From NCBI RefSeq assembly GCF_001590925.1, contig NZ_BCTU01000024.1, positions 113,691-177,690 on the forward strand: DNA of 64,000 bases, read 5' to 3'. The notes under the pieces were generated by a model. It saw only the letters and a program-made list of their open reading frames with translations, was not told the DNA's origin and did not search any database. The DNA comes from Serratia plymuthica NBRC 102599. Lineage in GTDB: Bacteria; Pseudomonadota; Gammaproteobacteria; Enterobacterales; Enterobacteriaceae. Position 1 is the first letter of the stretch, and the number at the start of each line of letters is the position of its first letter. Positions 1 to 8,998 of the stretch are shown in pieces. The translations under genes and the position numbers were made by a program.

Positions 1-349
1 CATCTTCCGGTGCCAGAGCCTGAACCACCGCCTGCTGCTCCGGGTGTTTATTCAGCCCTGGCCCCCACATATCGTTCAGCAATGCACGGTCTTCGTCGCT
101 TTGCTGATTGGGCTGCGCAGTGTAAAACACCGGAATACCCTGTGATTTGCAGTAGCGGCGCAGATTGGCAATGTTCTCTACCACCTGTTTAATCAGCGGG
201 CTGTCTTCACCCCAGAAATTCAGGAAATACTGCTGCATATCGTGGATCAGTAACGCAGCCCGCTGCGGTTCTACCGTCCAGCTCACTTTGTTGGTCGGCA
301 GTTCAGCCTGCGTCGGCAGCGCGTAATCGTTAAGTTTAGGTATGGCCAT
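1..349 (-). CDS. entB: Isochorismatase / aryl carrier protein EntB (N-terminal part, cut by window edge)
   Basis: Partial gene: only the first 116 codons are inside the window, the rest lies off the left edge. The visible protein starts MAIPKLNDYALP and carries the isochorismatase hydrolase core LLIHDMQQYFLNFW, with the Asp expected for catalysis. In the family the N-terminal half turns isochorismate into 2,3-dihydro-2,3-dihydroxybenzoate and the C-terminal half (not visible) is the aryl carrier that presents dihydroxybenzoate to EntF. The ATG at 349 is 3 bases after the entE stop, so it is co-transcribed with entC and entE. entA would be expected next, outside the window. Confidence 0.95.
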   Translation of the reverse strand, partial: MAIPKLNDYALPTQAELPTNKVSWTVEPQRAALLIHDMQQYFLNFWGEDSPLIKQVVENIANLRRYCKSQGIPVFYTAQPNQQSDEDRALLNDMWGPGLNKHPEQQAVVQALAPED

Positions 350-352
350 GAC

Positions 353-1978
353 TTATTCTCCCTGGGCCTGAGTCAGTGATTGCGTCTCCAGGCGTTGACG
401 CAACCGTTTTTTGTCCACTTTGCCTACCGGGGTGAGCGGCAGCGTATCGACCTGTATAAAGCGGTCAGGTAATTTAAATTCGGCCACGCCCTCTGCACGC
501 AAATGGCGGCGCAGCACCACCGGCTTCAACGCGCTGGCGGCGATAATAAAGGCGCAGCTCTTCTCGCCCATCAGCTCATCCGGCATGGAAACCAGCGCCG
601 CATTGATCACCTCCGGGTGGCGCAACAGCAAGTTTTCGATCTCCTCGGCGGCGATCTTCTCCCCACCGCGATTGATCTGATCTTTCTGACGCCCTTCCAC
701 CTTCACATAGCCGTCTTCAGTCAGGCTGATCAGATCCCCGGAACAGTAAAAACCGTCTTTATCAAAGGCGGCGGCGTTATGTTCGGGGCTTTGGTAATAA
801 CCGCGGAAGGTGTAAGGGCCCCGGGTCATCAGGCGCCCGGTTTGCCCCACCGGCAGCGGGTTACCCTCGTCATCGGCCACCCACAGTTCGTCGTCCGGCG
901 ACATCGGGCAGCCCTGAGTGGTGAGAATATGCCGGTCGTCATCGTCCAACCGGGTGTAATTCACCAGGCCTTCCGCCATGCCAAAGACCTGCTGCAACTG
1001 GCAGCCGATTTCCGCCGGAATACGCGCGGCCAAGGTTTCACTCAACTTGGCGCCCCCCACCTGCAACAACTTAAGGCTGGCCAAGGGTTGACCGCCCCAC
1101 TCTTCAATCGCCTGTAGCCACAGCGTCACCGCCGGCGGCACCAGCGCCGTCACGTTAATCTGGTGCTGCTCGATCAAACGGAAGCATTGCCCGGCATCAG
1201 GATCGCTGGCGAACACCACCAGCCCGGCGCCATAAAACACGCCGAGCACGCCCGGAGAACTCATCGGGTAGTTATGCGCCACCGGCAGCGCGCACAGGTA
1301 GCGGGTATGCACATCGAAATGGCAAATTTCCACGCTGCGACGGATGCTGTAGTAGTAATCATTGTGGGTGCGCGGGATCAGCTTTGGCGTGCCGGTGCTG
1401 CCACCGGAAAGCTGGAAGAACGCCACCTGGTCAGCCGGGGTCGGTGTCGCGATAAAATCTTCGGCATCCTCTTCGAGCCAGGCGGCCAGCGACTGCTCGC
1501 CTTCCGCCTGGCTGCGCAGCCCCACTACGCGCAATGAAGGATTTTCGGCGCGAAACGCCGTGAGGAATTCGTCGTTGCCGAACAGGCCATGCTGGCGATC
1601 GGCAATCAGCAGCGCAGGTTTGATTTGTGCGGCATAAGCCTTGAGTTCGTTGCGTTGATGGCTGAACAGCGCATTCACCGGCACCACGCCGATTTTCAGC
1701 AGCGCAAAGAAGGCCACATAGAACTCGACCACGTTGCCCAACTGCACCAGAGCGGTATCGCCACTGTGCAAGCCCCGACGTTGCAGCGCGGCGGCCAGCC
1801 GGTCAGAAAGTTGATTGAGCCGGCGATAGCTCAGGCTGCGTTGCGGGTCTATCAGCGCCACGGCGTCATTTTTGGCCTGGCGGGCAATAATGTCGGTCAA
1901 TGGCCGGTCGGTCCAATAACCGCGTTCACGATAACGACGGGCCAACGCCTCAGGCCAGGGAGTAAAATCAATGCTCAT
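353..1978 (-). CDS. entE: 2,3-dihydroxybenzoate-AMP ligase EntE
   Basis: Cytoplasmic adenylating enzyme that activates 2,3-dihydroxybenzoate with ATP and loads it on the EntB carrier domain. The 541-aa protein has the usual family length. The AMP-binding A3 motif [15 protein letters not shown] is at about residues 190-204, and the late motifs YCSGDLISL and [14 protein letters not shown] (with the hinge and the C-terminal subdomain) follow near residues 410-440; the C-terminal [10 protein letters not shown] carries the conserved A10 lysine. It sits between entC (8-bp gap) and entB (3-bp gap) on the same strand, so entC-entE-entB form one operon read leftwards from the Fur-box promoter near 3240. 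Confidence 0.96.
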   Translation of the reverse strand: MSIDFTPWPEALARRYRERGYWTDRPLTDIIARQAKNDAVALIDPQRSLSYRRLNQLSDRLAAALQRRGLHSGDTALVQLGNVVEFYVAFFALLKIGVVPVNALFSHQRNELKAYAAQIKPALLIADRQHGLFGNDEFLTAFRAENPSLRVVGLRSQAEGEQSLAAWLEEDAEDFIATPTPADQVAFFQLSGGSTGTPKLIPRTHNDYYYSIRRSVEICHFDVHTRYLCALPVAHNYPMSSPGVLGVFYGAGLVVFASDPDAGQCFRLIEQHQINVTALVPPAVTLWLQAIEEWGGQPLASLKLLQVGGAKLSETLAARIPAEIGCQLQQVFGMAEGLVNYTRLDDDDRHILTTQGCPMSPDDELWVADDEGNPLPVGQTGRLMTRGPYTFRGYYQSPEHNAAAFDKDGFYCSGDLISLTEDGYVKVEGRQKDQINRGGEKIAAEEIENLLLRHPEVINAALVSMPDELMGEKSCAFIIAASALKPVVLRRHLRAEGVAEFKLPDRFIQVDTLPLTPVGKVDKKRLRQRLETQSLTQAQGE

Positions 1979-1986
1979 GGGTATGC

Positions 1987-3195
1987 CTATCCTTGGTTCA
2001 GGCCAAACGCCCGCGAAATGGTACTGAGTTTGGTGCCGGTTTCACGCCATTCGGATTCCGGCGAAGAGTCTTGCACGATGCCTGCACCGGCAAACAGCCG
2101 CACCTGATTGCCCTGCACGGTGCCGCAACGAATGGTCACGACCCACTCGCCGTTGCCTTCGGCATCGCACCAGCCGACAATGCCGCCGAACAGGCCGCGA
2201 TCAAAGGGTTCAAGCTGCTTGATCACCTGATGCGCAAGCTGGGTTGGCGTGCCGCACAAAGCCGGAGTCGGGTGCAACAGGCAGGCCAGCGAAAGCGCAT
2301 TTTCCGCCCGGCTGGCGGCTTCGCCATCGATAGGCGTAGACAGATGCCACAGCGTGGTGGTGCTCAATAATTCAGGGGATGACGGGATGTTCAAGTGGCG
2401 GCAGCGGTCGGCCAATACCTGGCGCATGCCTTCGGTGACGAACTTGTGCTCATAAAGGTCTTTGTCCGACACCAATAGCTGTTGGCTGATTTCCCGGTCC
2501 CGCTGCGGATCGGCATCGCGGCGGGCAGAGCCGGCCAGCGGATTGGAATGGAACTGCGCGCCGAATTTGCGCAACAGCAATTCTGGGCTGGCGCCCACCA
2601 GCGCCCCCTGCTCCAGCGGCACGTGGAAGTGGAAACCGTTAGGGTTCTGGGCGATGATGCGCGCCATCAGCGCCTGGCGATCGACAGGTTCGCGAGTTTC
2701 AATCTCCAGCAGGCGCGACAGCACCACTTTATCCAACCGGTCGCCACGGGTAGCCTGCACCGCATCGGCAACCATCTGCATGAAGGGCTGCTGGGCAGGC
2801 ACTTCGGTTTGCCGGGTAATTTCCGGCAAGGAGTCCTGCGGCGGCGTTGTGCCGGCCAAAAAGGCATCGCGTTCAAACCACTGAGTTTGCTGGGGAATAA
2901 ACAACGCGGAAGGTTGATGAGTATCAAAAGGAATGGCGCCACAGAGTACCGGGTTCTTCACGCCGGCCAGTTTCGCTTCGGCGAAAGCGTGCCGTACTTC
3001 TCGCTGGAACTCTCCATTCACCTGGTCCCCGCCCGCAGCGGGCAACGTGATTTTGGCGAAGCAGCCTTGCGTACTCAGGCTACGGAAAGGAGAGGTAAAG
3101 AAGAAGCCCGCGGTGGGCGAAACGCCTGCAGTATTCAGTTCGCTCTCCTTGCTTTGCGGTTTCTTTTGGCCGGCACCCTTTACAGTCACGCTCAT
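1987..3195 (-). CDS. entC: Isochorismate synthase EntC
   Basis: Converts chorismate to isochorismate, the first committed step of the catecholate siderophore pathway. The reading frame is open from 3228, but I place the start at the ATG at 3195 ([10 protein letters not shown]) because GGAGT lies 4-5 bases upstream and the 402-aa product is closer to the family length of about 390. Chorismate-binding family motifs are clear in the C-terminal two thirds: [31 protein letters not shown] and the glycine-rich GLFGGIVGW. Known enzymes of this type need Mg2+. First gene of entC-entE-entB; a strong Fur-box-like palindrome lies about 40 bp upstream, so iron repression is expected. Confidence 0.95.
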   Translation of the reverse strand: MSVTVKGAGQKKPQSKESELNTAGVSPTAGFFFTSPFRSLSTQGCFAKITLPAAGGDQVNGEFQREVRHAFAEAKLAGVKNPVLCGAIPFDTHQPSALFIPQQTQWFERDAFLAGTTPPQDSLPEITRQTEVPAQQPFMQMVADAVQATRGDRLDKVVLSRLLEIETREPVDRQALMARIIAQNPNGFHFHVPLEQGALVGASPELLLRKFGAQFHSNPLAGSARRDADPQRDREISQQLLVSDKDLYEHKFVTEGMRQVLADRCRHLNIPSSPELLSTTTLWHLSTPIDGEAASRAENALSLACLLHPTPALCGTPTQLAHQVIKQLEPFDRGLFGGIVGWCDAEGNGEWVVTIRCGTVQGNQVRLFAGAGIVQDSSPESEWRETGTKLSTISRAFGLNQG

Positions 3196-3232
3196 CGGTA
3201 CTCCATTTCTCTTCGTGAATGATAACAAACAT

Positions 3233-3251
3233 AATAATGATTATCATTTAT
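3233..3251. promoter_or_regulatory. Fur box upstream of entC
   Basis: AATAATGATTATCATTTAT matches about 14 of 19 positions of the Fur consensus GATAATGATAATCATTATC by eye. It lies 38 bp upstream of the entC start, where iron-dependent repression of entCEB is expected. Confidence 0.8.
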
Positions 3252-3351
3252 GTTTGACCGCGTTAAAGTACCCTTGGAAATTTGCCATGTCAATAATTGT
3301 AAACAGCTCTTCTCCTCTTCATCGTGGTAGAAAATCAGCGACATAACTGCA

Positions 3352-3477
3352 TATACCCTATGGCTTTCAAGTTGTAGCTAGGCGGCCAGCTCGGGAGTCC
3401 CCAGGCGCTTACTTAAGTAAGTAACTGGGGGGAGTGAGCGCAGCCAACAACGCTGCAGCTTGAAAGACGACGGGTAT
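3352..3477. repeat. ERIC (intergenic repeat unit) element between entC and fepB
   Basis: A ~126-bp imperfect palindrome. Its ends are inverted (ATACCC... and ...GGGTAT), and its core contains GAGTCCCCAGGCGCTTAC and AAGTAAGTAACTGGGG, which correspond to the segments targeted by the classical ERIC1R and ERIC2 primers. This identifies the ERIC/IRU family. It fills most of the space between the entC Fur box and fepB and therefore separates the two promoters. Confidence 0.85.
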
Positions 3478-3478
3478 A

Positions 3479-3497
3479 AATGATAAGTATTACTATT
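3479..3497. promoter_or_regulatory. Possible Fur box upstream of fepB
   Basis: AATGATAAGTATTACTATT, immediately right of the ERIC element and 21 bp before the fepB ATG, matches about 12 of 19 Fur consensus positions. It is weaker than the entC site; since the ERIC insertion separates fepB from the entC box, a local site makes sense, but this is inference. Confidence 0.4.
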
Positions 3498-3518
3498 TAA
3501 AACCTAAGGACTTTCTTT

Positions 3519-4478
3519 ATGAAGAAGAACCTGATCTTCGGCCTGGCGCTGTTCGGGCTAGCGGTAATCAGCGCCGCTCACGCCGCCGATGCCGGCTGGC
3601 CGCGTAACATTGAAACCTCACGCGGCGTGATCACCCTCAATCAGCCCCCTGCCCGCATCGTTTCTACCAGCGTTACCATCACCGGTACCCTGCTGGCCAT
3701 CGACGCACCGGTCGTCGCCAGCGGGGCAACCACGCCCGGCAGCCGTCTGGCGGACAAACAGGGATTCTTCCGTCAATGGGGTGACATCGCCGCGCAGCGT
3801 GGCGTCAAACGCCTGTACATCGGCGAACCCAATGCGGAAGCCATCGCCGGTGTTGCGCCCGATCTGATCATCATCTCGGCCACCGGTGCCGATTCCGCCC
3901 TGCGCCTGTACGATCAGCTCTCTGCCATCGCCCCGGTGCTGGTGGTCAATTACGACGACAAAAGCTGGCAAGAACTGGCCGCAGAGCTGGGCCAGGCCAC
4001 CGGGCATGAAGCCCAGGCGCATAAGGTCATTGGCGATTTCGATGCGCGTGAAAAAGCGCTGAAACAGCGCATGACGCTGCCTGAACAGCCGGTCTCCGCG
4101 CTGGTGTTTGGTTCGGACGGCAAAACCGCCAATCTGTGGACCGCCGACTCCTCTCAGGGGCAGATGCTTAAACAGCTCGGCTTCACTCTGGCGGTACCGC
4201 CCGCCAAATTGAACAACAGCCGCAGCATGGGCGTGCGCAAGGACATTATTCAGTTGAGCGGCGAGAACCTGGCGGAAGGCCTGAACGGCCAGACGCTGAT
4301 GCTGTTCGCCAACGGCGACGCCGACGCGCAACGCCTGCTGGCCAATCCTTTACTCGCTCACCTGCCGGCTGTGCAGCACAAACGGGTTTACGCGCTGGGC
4401 AACGATACCTTCCGGCTGGATTATTACAGCGCCGGCAACTTGCTGACGCTGTTGGAAAAACAGTTTATTTCTCGGTAG
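3519..4478 (+). CDS. fepB: Periplasmic ferric-catecholate binding protein FepB
   Basis: Substrate-binding protein of the Fep ABC importer; it takes ferric enterobactin-type siderophore from the outer-membrane receptor and delivers it to FepDG. The 319-aa protein has a clear Sec signal peptide ([19 protein letters not shown], cleavage probably after AHA at residue 22), followed by the bilobal fold of class III binding proteins with [19 protein letters not shown] near the N-terminus. The start has AAGGA 14 bases upstream. It faces away from entC and runs convergently into entS; the last 14 bases of the two genes overlap on opposite strands. Confidence 0.94.
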   Translation: MKKNLIFGLALFGLAVISAAHAADAGWPRNIETSRGVITLNQPPARIVSTSVTITGTLLAIDAPVVASGATTPGSRLADKQGFFRQWGDIAAQRGVKRLYIGEPNAEAIAGVAPDLIIISATGADSALRLYDQLSAIAPVLVVNYDDKSWQELAAELGQATGHEAQAHKVIGDFDAREKALKQRMTLPEQPVSALVFGSDGKTANLWTADSSQGQMLKQLGFTLAVPPAKLNNSRSMGVRKDIIQLSGENLAEGLNGQTLMLFANGDADAQRLLANPLLAHLPAVQHKRVYALGNDTFRLDYYSAGNLLTLLEKQFISR

Positions 4479-5733
4479 TCTCGCTGGCGGGCTGGAGCCT
4501 TTCTTCCTGCCCGCCGCTGCCCACCTGGCGCAAACCGCGCATGGCGAAAGCCAATACCACACCCAGCACCGCCACCCCAAAACCAAAACTGGTCGACGTC
4601 ATCGCCGGCAGCATAAACGCCCCCATTGCCCCCAGCAGTAACGCCCCCAGCGCATCGCCCACGACGTTTTGCGCCGTCCACAGACCATTGATGCGCCCCA
4701 GGAAGGCGTCCGGCGTCAGGTTCTGAATCAGCCCGTATTGCAGCAACGAGTTCACCGCGCTCAGGTAACCAAAAATCACCAGGAAAAACAGCGCCAAACC
4801 GTACCACGGCATCAGACCGAACAGACCTATGGCGACGAACGCACCTATCGCCGTCGTCAACATCATCCAGCCCGGCCGCGCTACGTGAGCGACCCGGCCG
4901 CTGGTGAACGCGCCAATCGCCGCGCCGAGCGGGACTGCGGAATACATAAAGCCCAATTGCGCTGCGCTGACGTGCCACATGCCGGACATCGCCGGATATA
5001 GCACCCGCACCGCGCTGGCCATGGTCAGCAGCGCGCCGATCAACGCCACCATACCGATTACCCGGTTGCGGAACAGGAAGCCGAAACCACCGGCCAATGC
5101 GCGCAGCGGGTGTTCGCGCGGTTGTGGTGGCGGTGCTAGCTGCGGCAGACGCAGCAAGGGGATCAACGTCAGCAAAGTGCCCAACGCCGCCAGGCCGTAG
5201 TTCCACATCACGCCGGAGTGAGCGATCACCAGGCCCCCGATCGCCGGCGACAGGATCGAGCCAAAACGCACCGTCAGCATACTGATGGCACCGGCCTGAA
5301 CGATGTTTTCACGCCCCACCAACGCCGGCGTAGCGGCCAACAGCGCCGTCACCCCGACCGCGCCGAAGAAACCGTCCCACACGGCCAGCAAATAAATCGC
5401 CGTTAACGAAGGGGCCGGCAAGGCAGCGTTCAGGCACAGCCCGATAAAGCCAATGCCGCAGGTGGAGCGAGCAAACAGAATCAAACGGCGGCGCTCGTAG
5501 CGATCGGCCAATACGCCCCCCATCAGCAAACCGGCAAACATACCGCTGCCCGCCAGCGTCACGGACAGCCCGACCAACAGGGTCGAACCGGTCAACGCCT
5601 GGATCTGAACCGGGATCGCAATGGCCATCAATCCCAGCGCCAGAATGGAAATAAAACGTGCGCAAAATACGGCACGGAACGCGCCATTGGTCTTAAGCAG
5701 GCCAAAATCCAGCAAAATAGAGGGCTTACTCAT
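4465..5733 (-). CDS. entS: Enterobactin exporter EntS (MFS)
   Basis: Inner-membrane major facilitator that exports the finished siderophore from the cytoplasm. About 12 hydrophobic segments are visible, and the MFS loop motif [12 protein letters not shown] is near residues 65-75. It matches E. coli EntS segment by segment ([26 protein letters not shown]). The frame is open to a GTG at 5748, but the ATG at 5733 ([10 protein letters not shown]) aligns with the known start and gives 422 aa. It is divergent from fepDGC, with a Fur-box palindrome in the shared upstream region, and its 3' end overlaps fepB by 14 bp. Confidence 0.93.
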   Translation of the reverse strand: MSKPSILLDFGLLKTNGAFRAVFCARFISILALGLMAIAIPVQIQALTGSTLLVGLSVTLAGSGMFAGLLMGGVLADRYERRRLILFARSTCGIGFIGLCLNAALPAPSLTAIYLLAVWDGFFGAVGVTALLAATPALVGRENIVQAGAISMLTVRFGSILSPAIGGLVIAHSGVMWNYGLAALGTLLTLIPLLRLPQLAPPPQPREHPLRALAGGFGFLFRNRVIGMVALIGALLTMASAVRVLYPAMSGMWHVSAAQLGFMYSAVPLGAAIGAFTSGRVAHVARPGWMMLTTAIGAFVAIGLFGLMPWYGLALFFLVIFGYLSAVNSLLQYGLIQNLTPDAFLGRINGLWTAQNVVGDALGALLLGAMGAFMLPAMTSTSFGFGVAVLGVVLAFAMRGLRQVGSGGQEERLQPASETTEK

Positions 5734-5771
5734 CAGCTTTCTCACCACAACTTAGGAAAAGGGACAGCGTC

Positions 5772-5900
5772 TATAGCCAAAATAATTGGAGTTGAATCAA
5801 GGCGGCAACCAAGCGCATCCCCATGAACGTACAGGAAGTACGTGATTGGGGGGTAAGTGCAAGCAGCCAACGCAGAGACAGCTTCAAGAATGAAGGGTAT
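5772..5900. repeat. Diverged ERIC-like element between entS and fepD
   Basis: This ~129-bp segment shares the layout of the copy at 3352: a left end with TATAGCC, a central CATCCCCATGAACGTAC / GTACGTGATTGGGG inverted pair, AGCCAACGCAGAGACAGCTT and a right end GAAGGGTAT. It is much less like the ERIC consensus, so it is either an old copy or a related family. Confidence 0.6.
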
Positions 5901-5950
5901 GTGCTGCAATAGCGAAGGGAGTCATGGTAACATAGATGAAAGCAATCAAT

Positions 5951-5969
5951 AATGATAATAAATATCATT
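5951..5969. promoter_or_regulatory. Fur box in the entS-fepD divergent region
   Basis: AATGATAATAAATATCATT is a near-perfect inverted repeat (arms AATGATA and TATCATT) in the style of Fur sites. It lies 27 bp before the fepD start, and could control both fepDGC and entS. Confidence 0.75.
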
Positions 5970-5995
5970 TATATTCAATTAAATAACGGATTGTT

Positions 5996-7069
5996 ATGTT
6001 ACGGATTACACGCAATGGCGCACCGTCCATTCCGGCCCCCAGGGATCGTCTTATTAGCGGCACTCCCCACTCATTTCATCGCAAACTGTTTGGTTTGCTG
6101 CTTGCCGTTTGCGCGCTGTTGGCCGTTATGCTGCTCAGCCTGTCGCTCGGCGCTAAATCCATTCCTTTTGACACGGTTATCCAGGCGCTGAACGGTCAAT
6201 GCAGCGGGGCAGACTGCACCATCATTACCGAAGCCAGGTTGCCGCGCACGCTGGTAGGCGTATTGGCCGGCATTGCGCTGGGCCTGTCCGGCGTATTGAT
6301 GCAAACCCTCACCCGCAACCCACTGGCCGATCCGGGCATTCTCGGCGTGAACGCCGGGGCGGGATTTGCCGTGGTACTGGGCATCACCTTCTTTGGTGCC
6401 GCCGAGGTTAGCCAATACCTGTGGTTCGCCTTTGCCGGGGCGATGTTCGCTGCGCTGCTGGTCGCGTTGATCGGCGCGCTGGGCGGCAGCAGCCTGAACC
6501 CGGTCCGCCTGACGCTGGCCGGGGTCGCGATGGCGGCGGTGCTGGAGGGAATGACCTCAGGGATTTCTCTGCTCAATCCGCTGGTGTTCGATCAACTGCG
6601 GTTTTGGCAGGCCGGTTCGCTGGATATTCAAAATATGCAGGTGGTGCGCACCGTCACCCTGCCGATCCTGCTCGGCACGCTAATCACGCTGTGGATGAGC
6701 AAATCGCTTAACAGCCTGAGCATGGGCAACGAATTAGCCACTGCGCTGGGCACCGGCATCGTCCGCACCCAATTGCTGGGCCTGCTGGCGATCACCCTGC
6801 TGTGCGGCGGCGCCACCGCCGCCGTCGGCCCGATTGCCTTCGTCGGCCTGATGATGCCGCACATTGCCCGGCGGCTGGCCGGCTCCGAGCTGCACTGGAT
6901 GCTGCCGTGGACGTTGGTATTGACCCCCATCCTGTTGCTGAGCGCCGATCTGATTGGCCGCTTCCTGGTGGCCGGCGAACTGCGCGTTTCCATCGTGACC
7001 GCCCTGATTGGCGCACCGCTGCTGATCATGCTGGTGCGCCAACGCCATATGTTCAGGAGGCAACGCTAA
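5996..7069 (+). CDS. fepD: Ferric-enterobactin ABC transporter permease FepD
   Basis: Inner-membrane permease of the FecCD/BtuC family; pairs with FepG to carry ferric siderophore into the cytoplasm. The 357-aa product is about 20 residues longer at the N-terminus than E. coli FepD, so the true start could be internal; the ATG at 5996 is the first in frame after the Fur box. Family motifs are LPRTLVGVLAG, QTLTRNPLADPGILGVNAGA, RFWQAGSLD and the EAA-like GPIAFVGLMMPHIAR loop that contacts the ATPase. About 9-10 membrane segments are visible. Its stop codon overlaps the fepG ATG (TAATG). Confidence 0.94.
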   Translation: MLRITRNGAPSIPAPRDRLISGTPHSFHRKLFGLLLAVCALLAVMLLSLSLGAKSIPFDTVIQALNGQCSGADCTIITEARLPRTLVGVLAGIALGLSGVLMQTLTRNPLADPGILGVNAGAGFAVVLGITFFGAAEVSQYLWFAFAGAMFAALLVALIGALGGSSLNPVRLTLAGVAMAAVLEGMTSGISLLNPLVFDQLRFWQAGSLDIQNMQVVRTVTLPILLGTLITLWMSKSLNSLSMGNELATALGTGIVRTQLLGLLAITLLCGGATAAVGPIAFVGLMMPHIARRLAGSELHWMLPWTLVLTPILLLSADLIGRFLVAGELRVSIVTALIGAPLLIMLVRQRHMFRRQR

Positions 7070-8094
7070 TGTCGATGCTGGCAGCCCGTCTGATGACCGA
7101 CCAAAAATTGCGTGCCCTGTCGCGGCCGGCGCTGACCGCGTCGATACTGGCGCTTGCCTGCGGGGTACTGGCGATTTACGCCCTAGGTTCCGGTTCCCTT
7201 TCGCTTAACGCCACGCAGGTGATCGATGCTCTCCTCGGCAAAGGCCCGGCAAACCTGACGGTGATAGTCACCCAGTGGCGCCTGCCACGCGTCACTATGG
7301 CGTTGCTGTTGGGCGCCGCACTCGGGATCAGCGGCGCTATTTTCCAGTCTCTGCTGCGCAACCCGCTCGGCAGCCCGGACGTGATTGGCTTCAATACTGG
7401 CGCCTACAGCGGCGTATTGGTCGCCATAGTGCTGTTTAACGGCGGTGTTATCGGCATCACCTCCGGGGCGCTGGCCGGTGGCCTGCTGACCGCCGCGCTG
7501 GTTTATCTGCTGGCATGGCGCAACGGTGTCGAGGCTTTCCGTTTGATTATCGTCGGCATCGCCGTGCGCGCCCTGCTGGTGGCCGGCAATACCTGGCTTA
7601 TCATCAGCGCCTCGCTGGAATCCGCCATGACCGCCGGGCTGTGGAGCGCAGGGTCACTTAACGGCATAAGCTGGGCAAAAAGCCTGCCGGTGCTGGCGGT
7701 GATCGCGCTGTGCTGCCTGCTGTTGCTGACGCTGTCACGCCGCATGCGGCTGCTGGAAATGGGTGACGACACCGCCTGCGCCCTCGGCGTACCGGTGGAA
7801 CGTTCGCGCGTGCTGCTGCTGCTGATCGGCGTAACGCTGACCGCTGCCGCCACCGCCGTGGCCGGGCCGATCTCCTTTATTGCACTGGTGGCGCCGCAGA
7901 TTGCCCGCCGCCTGTGCGCCAACCGCAGCGTCCTGTTGCTGACCGCCCTGACCGGCGCGCTGTTGCTGCTGATCGCCGATGTCGCCGCCCAGCGCCTGTT
8001 TATGCCTTATCAACTGCCGGTAGGCGTGCTGACCGTCAGCCTCGGCGGCATTTATCTGATTTGGCTGTTAATCCGTGAGTCACGAAAAAAATGA
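7069..8094 (+). CDS. fepG: Ferric-enterobactin ABC transporter permease FepG
   Basis: Second permease subunit of the Fep importer, 341 aa. I chose the ATG at 7069 (MSMLAARLMTDQK): it overlaps the fepD stop and has AGGAGG about 8 bases upstream, whereas the longer open frame from 6802 is only an overlap with fepD. FecCD-family signatures are visible: LPRVTMALLLGAALGISG, QSLLRNPLGSPDVIGFN, LWSAGSLNG and GPISFIALVAPQIARRL. Multiple hydrophobic helices span the whole length. Translationally coupled to fepD before it and fepC after it (4-bp overlap). Confidence 0.95.
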   Translation: MSMLAARLMTDQKLRALSRPALTASILALACGVLAIYALGSGSLSLNATQVIDALLGKGPANLTVIVTQWRLPRVTMALLLGAALGISGAIFQSLLRNPLGSPDVIGFNTGAYSGVLVAIVLFNGGVIGITSGALAGGLLTAALVYLLAWRNGVEAFRLIIVGIAVRALLVAGNTWLIISASLESAMTAGLWSAGSLNGISWAKSLPVLAVIALCCLLLLTLSRRMRLLEMGDDTACALGVPVERSRVLLLLIGVTLTAAATAVAGPISFIALVAPQIARRLCANRSVLLLTALTGALLLLIADVAAQRLFMPYQLPVGVLTVSLGGIYLIWLLIRESRKK

Positions 8095-8891
8095 ATGCTG
8101 AACCCCTGCTGCCCGCGCCGCTGCGCGCTGAACACCTGACGCTAAGCTATGACAAGAAAATCGTAGCGAGCGATCTTTGCGTCTCTATCCCCCAGGGCGA
8201 ACTGACGGTGATTATCGGGCCGAACGCCTGCGGTAAATCTACCCTGCTGCGCACCCTCAGCCGCCTGATGCAACCGCAAGCCGGAACGGTCTGGCTGAAC
8301 GGCAAGCACATCAGCGAATACGCCACCAAAGAGGTGGCGCGCCAGTTAGGCCTGCTGCCGCAAAGTTCGACCGCTCCCGGCGACATCACCGTGTTTGATC
8401 TGGTGGCCCGTGGCCGCTACCCGCATCAGCGCCTGTTCAGCCGTTGGCGCGAAGAAGACCAGCAAGCGGTGGAGCAGGCAATGCGTTCCACCGGCGTGTT
8501 TGAACTGGCCGAACAGCCGGTGGATACGCTTTCCGGCGGGCAGCGTCAGCGGGTCTGGATTGCGATGGTGCTGGCGCAGCAAACGCCGCTGCTGTTGCTG
8601 GATGAACCGACCACCTGGCTGGACATTAGCCATCAGATCGACCTGCTGGAATTGATGCGTCAATTAAACCGTGAAAACGGCCACACGCTGGTGGTAGTGC
8701 TGCACGATCTCAACCACGCCTGCCGTTACGCCACCCATCTGATCGCCATGCGCGGCGGCAAAGTGGTGGCCGAAGGTGCACCTAAGGATATCGTGACGCC
8801 GGAGTTGATCGAAGAAGTGTACGGCCTGCGCTGCATGATCATTGACGATCCTGTCTCGCACACGCCGCTGGTGGTGCCGCTGGGGAAATGA
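8091..8891 (+). CDS. fepC: Ferric-enterobactin ABC transporter ATPase FepC
   Basis: Cytoplasmic ATPase that powers FepDG. The 266-aa protein has Walker A GPNACGKST at residues 43-51, the signature LSGGQRQR near residue 146, Walker B LLLLDEPTTWLD just after it, and the H-loop histidine in VVVLHDLNHA. This is the FepC/FhuC branch of iron-siderophore ATPases. The ATG overlaps the end of fepG (ATGA). It ends 106 bp before the convergent entF stop; E. coli has fepE between these genes, and here there is none. Confidence 0.95.
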   Translation: MNAEPLLPAPLRAEHLTLSYDKKIVASDLCVSIPQGELTVIIGPNACGKSTLLRTLSRLMQPQAGTVWLNGKHISEYATKEVARQLGLLPQSSTAPGDITVFDLVARGRYPHQRLFSRWREEDQQAVEQAMRSTGVFELAEQPVDTLSGGQRQRVWIAMVLAQQTPLLLLDEPTTWLDISHQIDLLELMRQLNRENGHTLVVVLHDLNHACRYATHLIAMRGGKVVAEGAPKDIVTPELIEEVYGLRCMIIDDPVSHTPLVVPLGK

Positions 8892-8932
8892 TTTCCCGCA
8901 GATTTGAACGCGGTTCGCAGCGCTCCTAAAAG

Positions 8933-8958
8933 GACAAGGCCCACGAATGGGCCTTGTC
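8933..8958. terminator. Hairpin between fepC and entF
   Basis: GACAAGGCCCA-cgaa-TGGGCCTTGTC is a perfect 11-bp stem with a 4-base loop. On the minus strand it is followed by CCTTTTAGG, a short T-run, so it can end entF transcripts; on the plus strand it lies 40 bp after fepC without a good T-run. Confidence 0.7.
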
Positions 8959-8967
8959 GTACAACTA

Positions 8968-8998
8968 ACAACGGGGCGGCTTGAAAGACGACGGGTAT
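8968..8998. repeat. Fragment of an ERIC right end abutting the entF stop codon
   Basis: CGGCTTGAAAGACGACGGGT is nearly identical to the right end of the ERIC copy at 3352-3477 (GCTTGAAAGACGACGGGTAT). Only about 30 bp remain. The final bases GTATTA include the entF stop codon (TAA on the minus strand). Confidence 0.7.
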
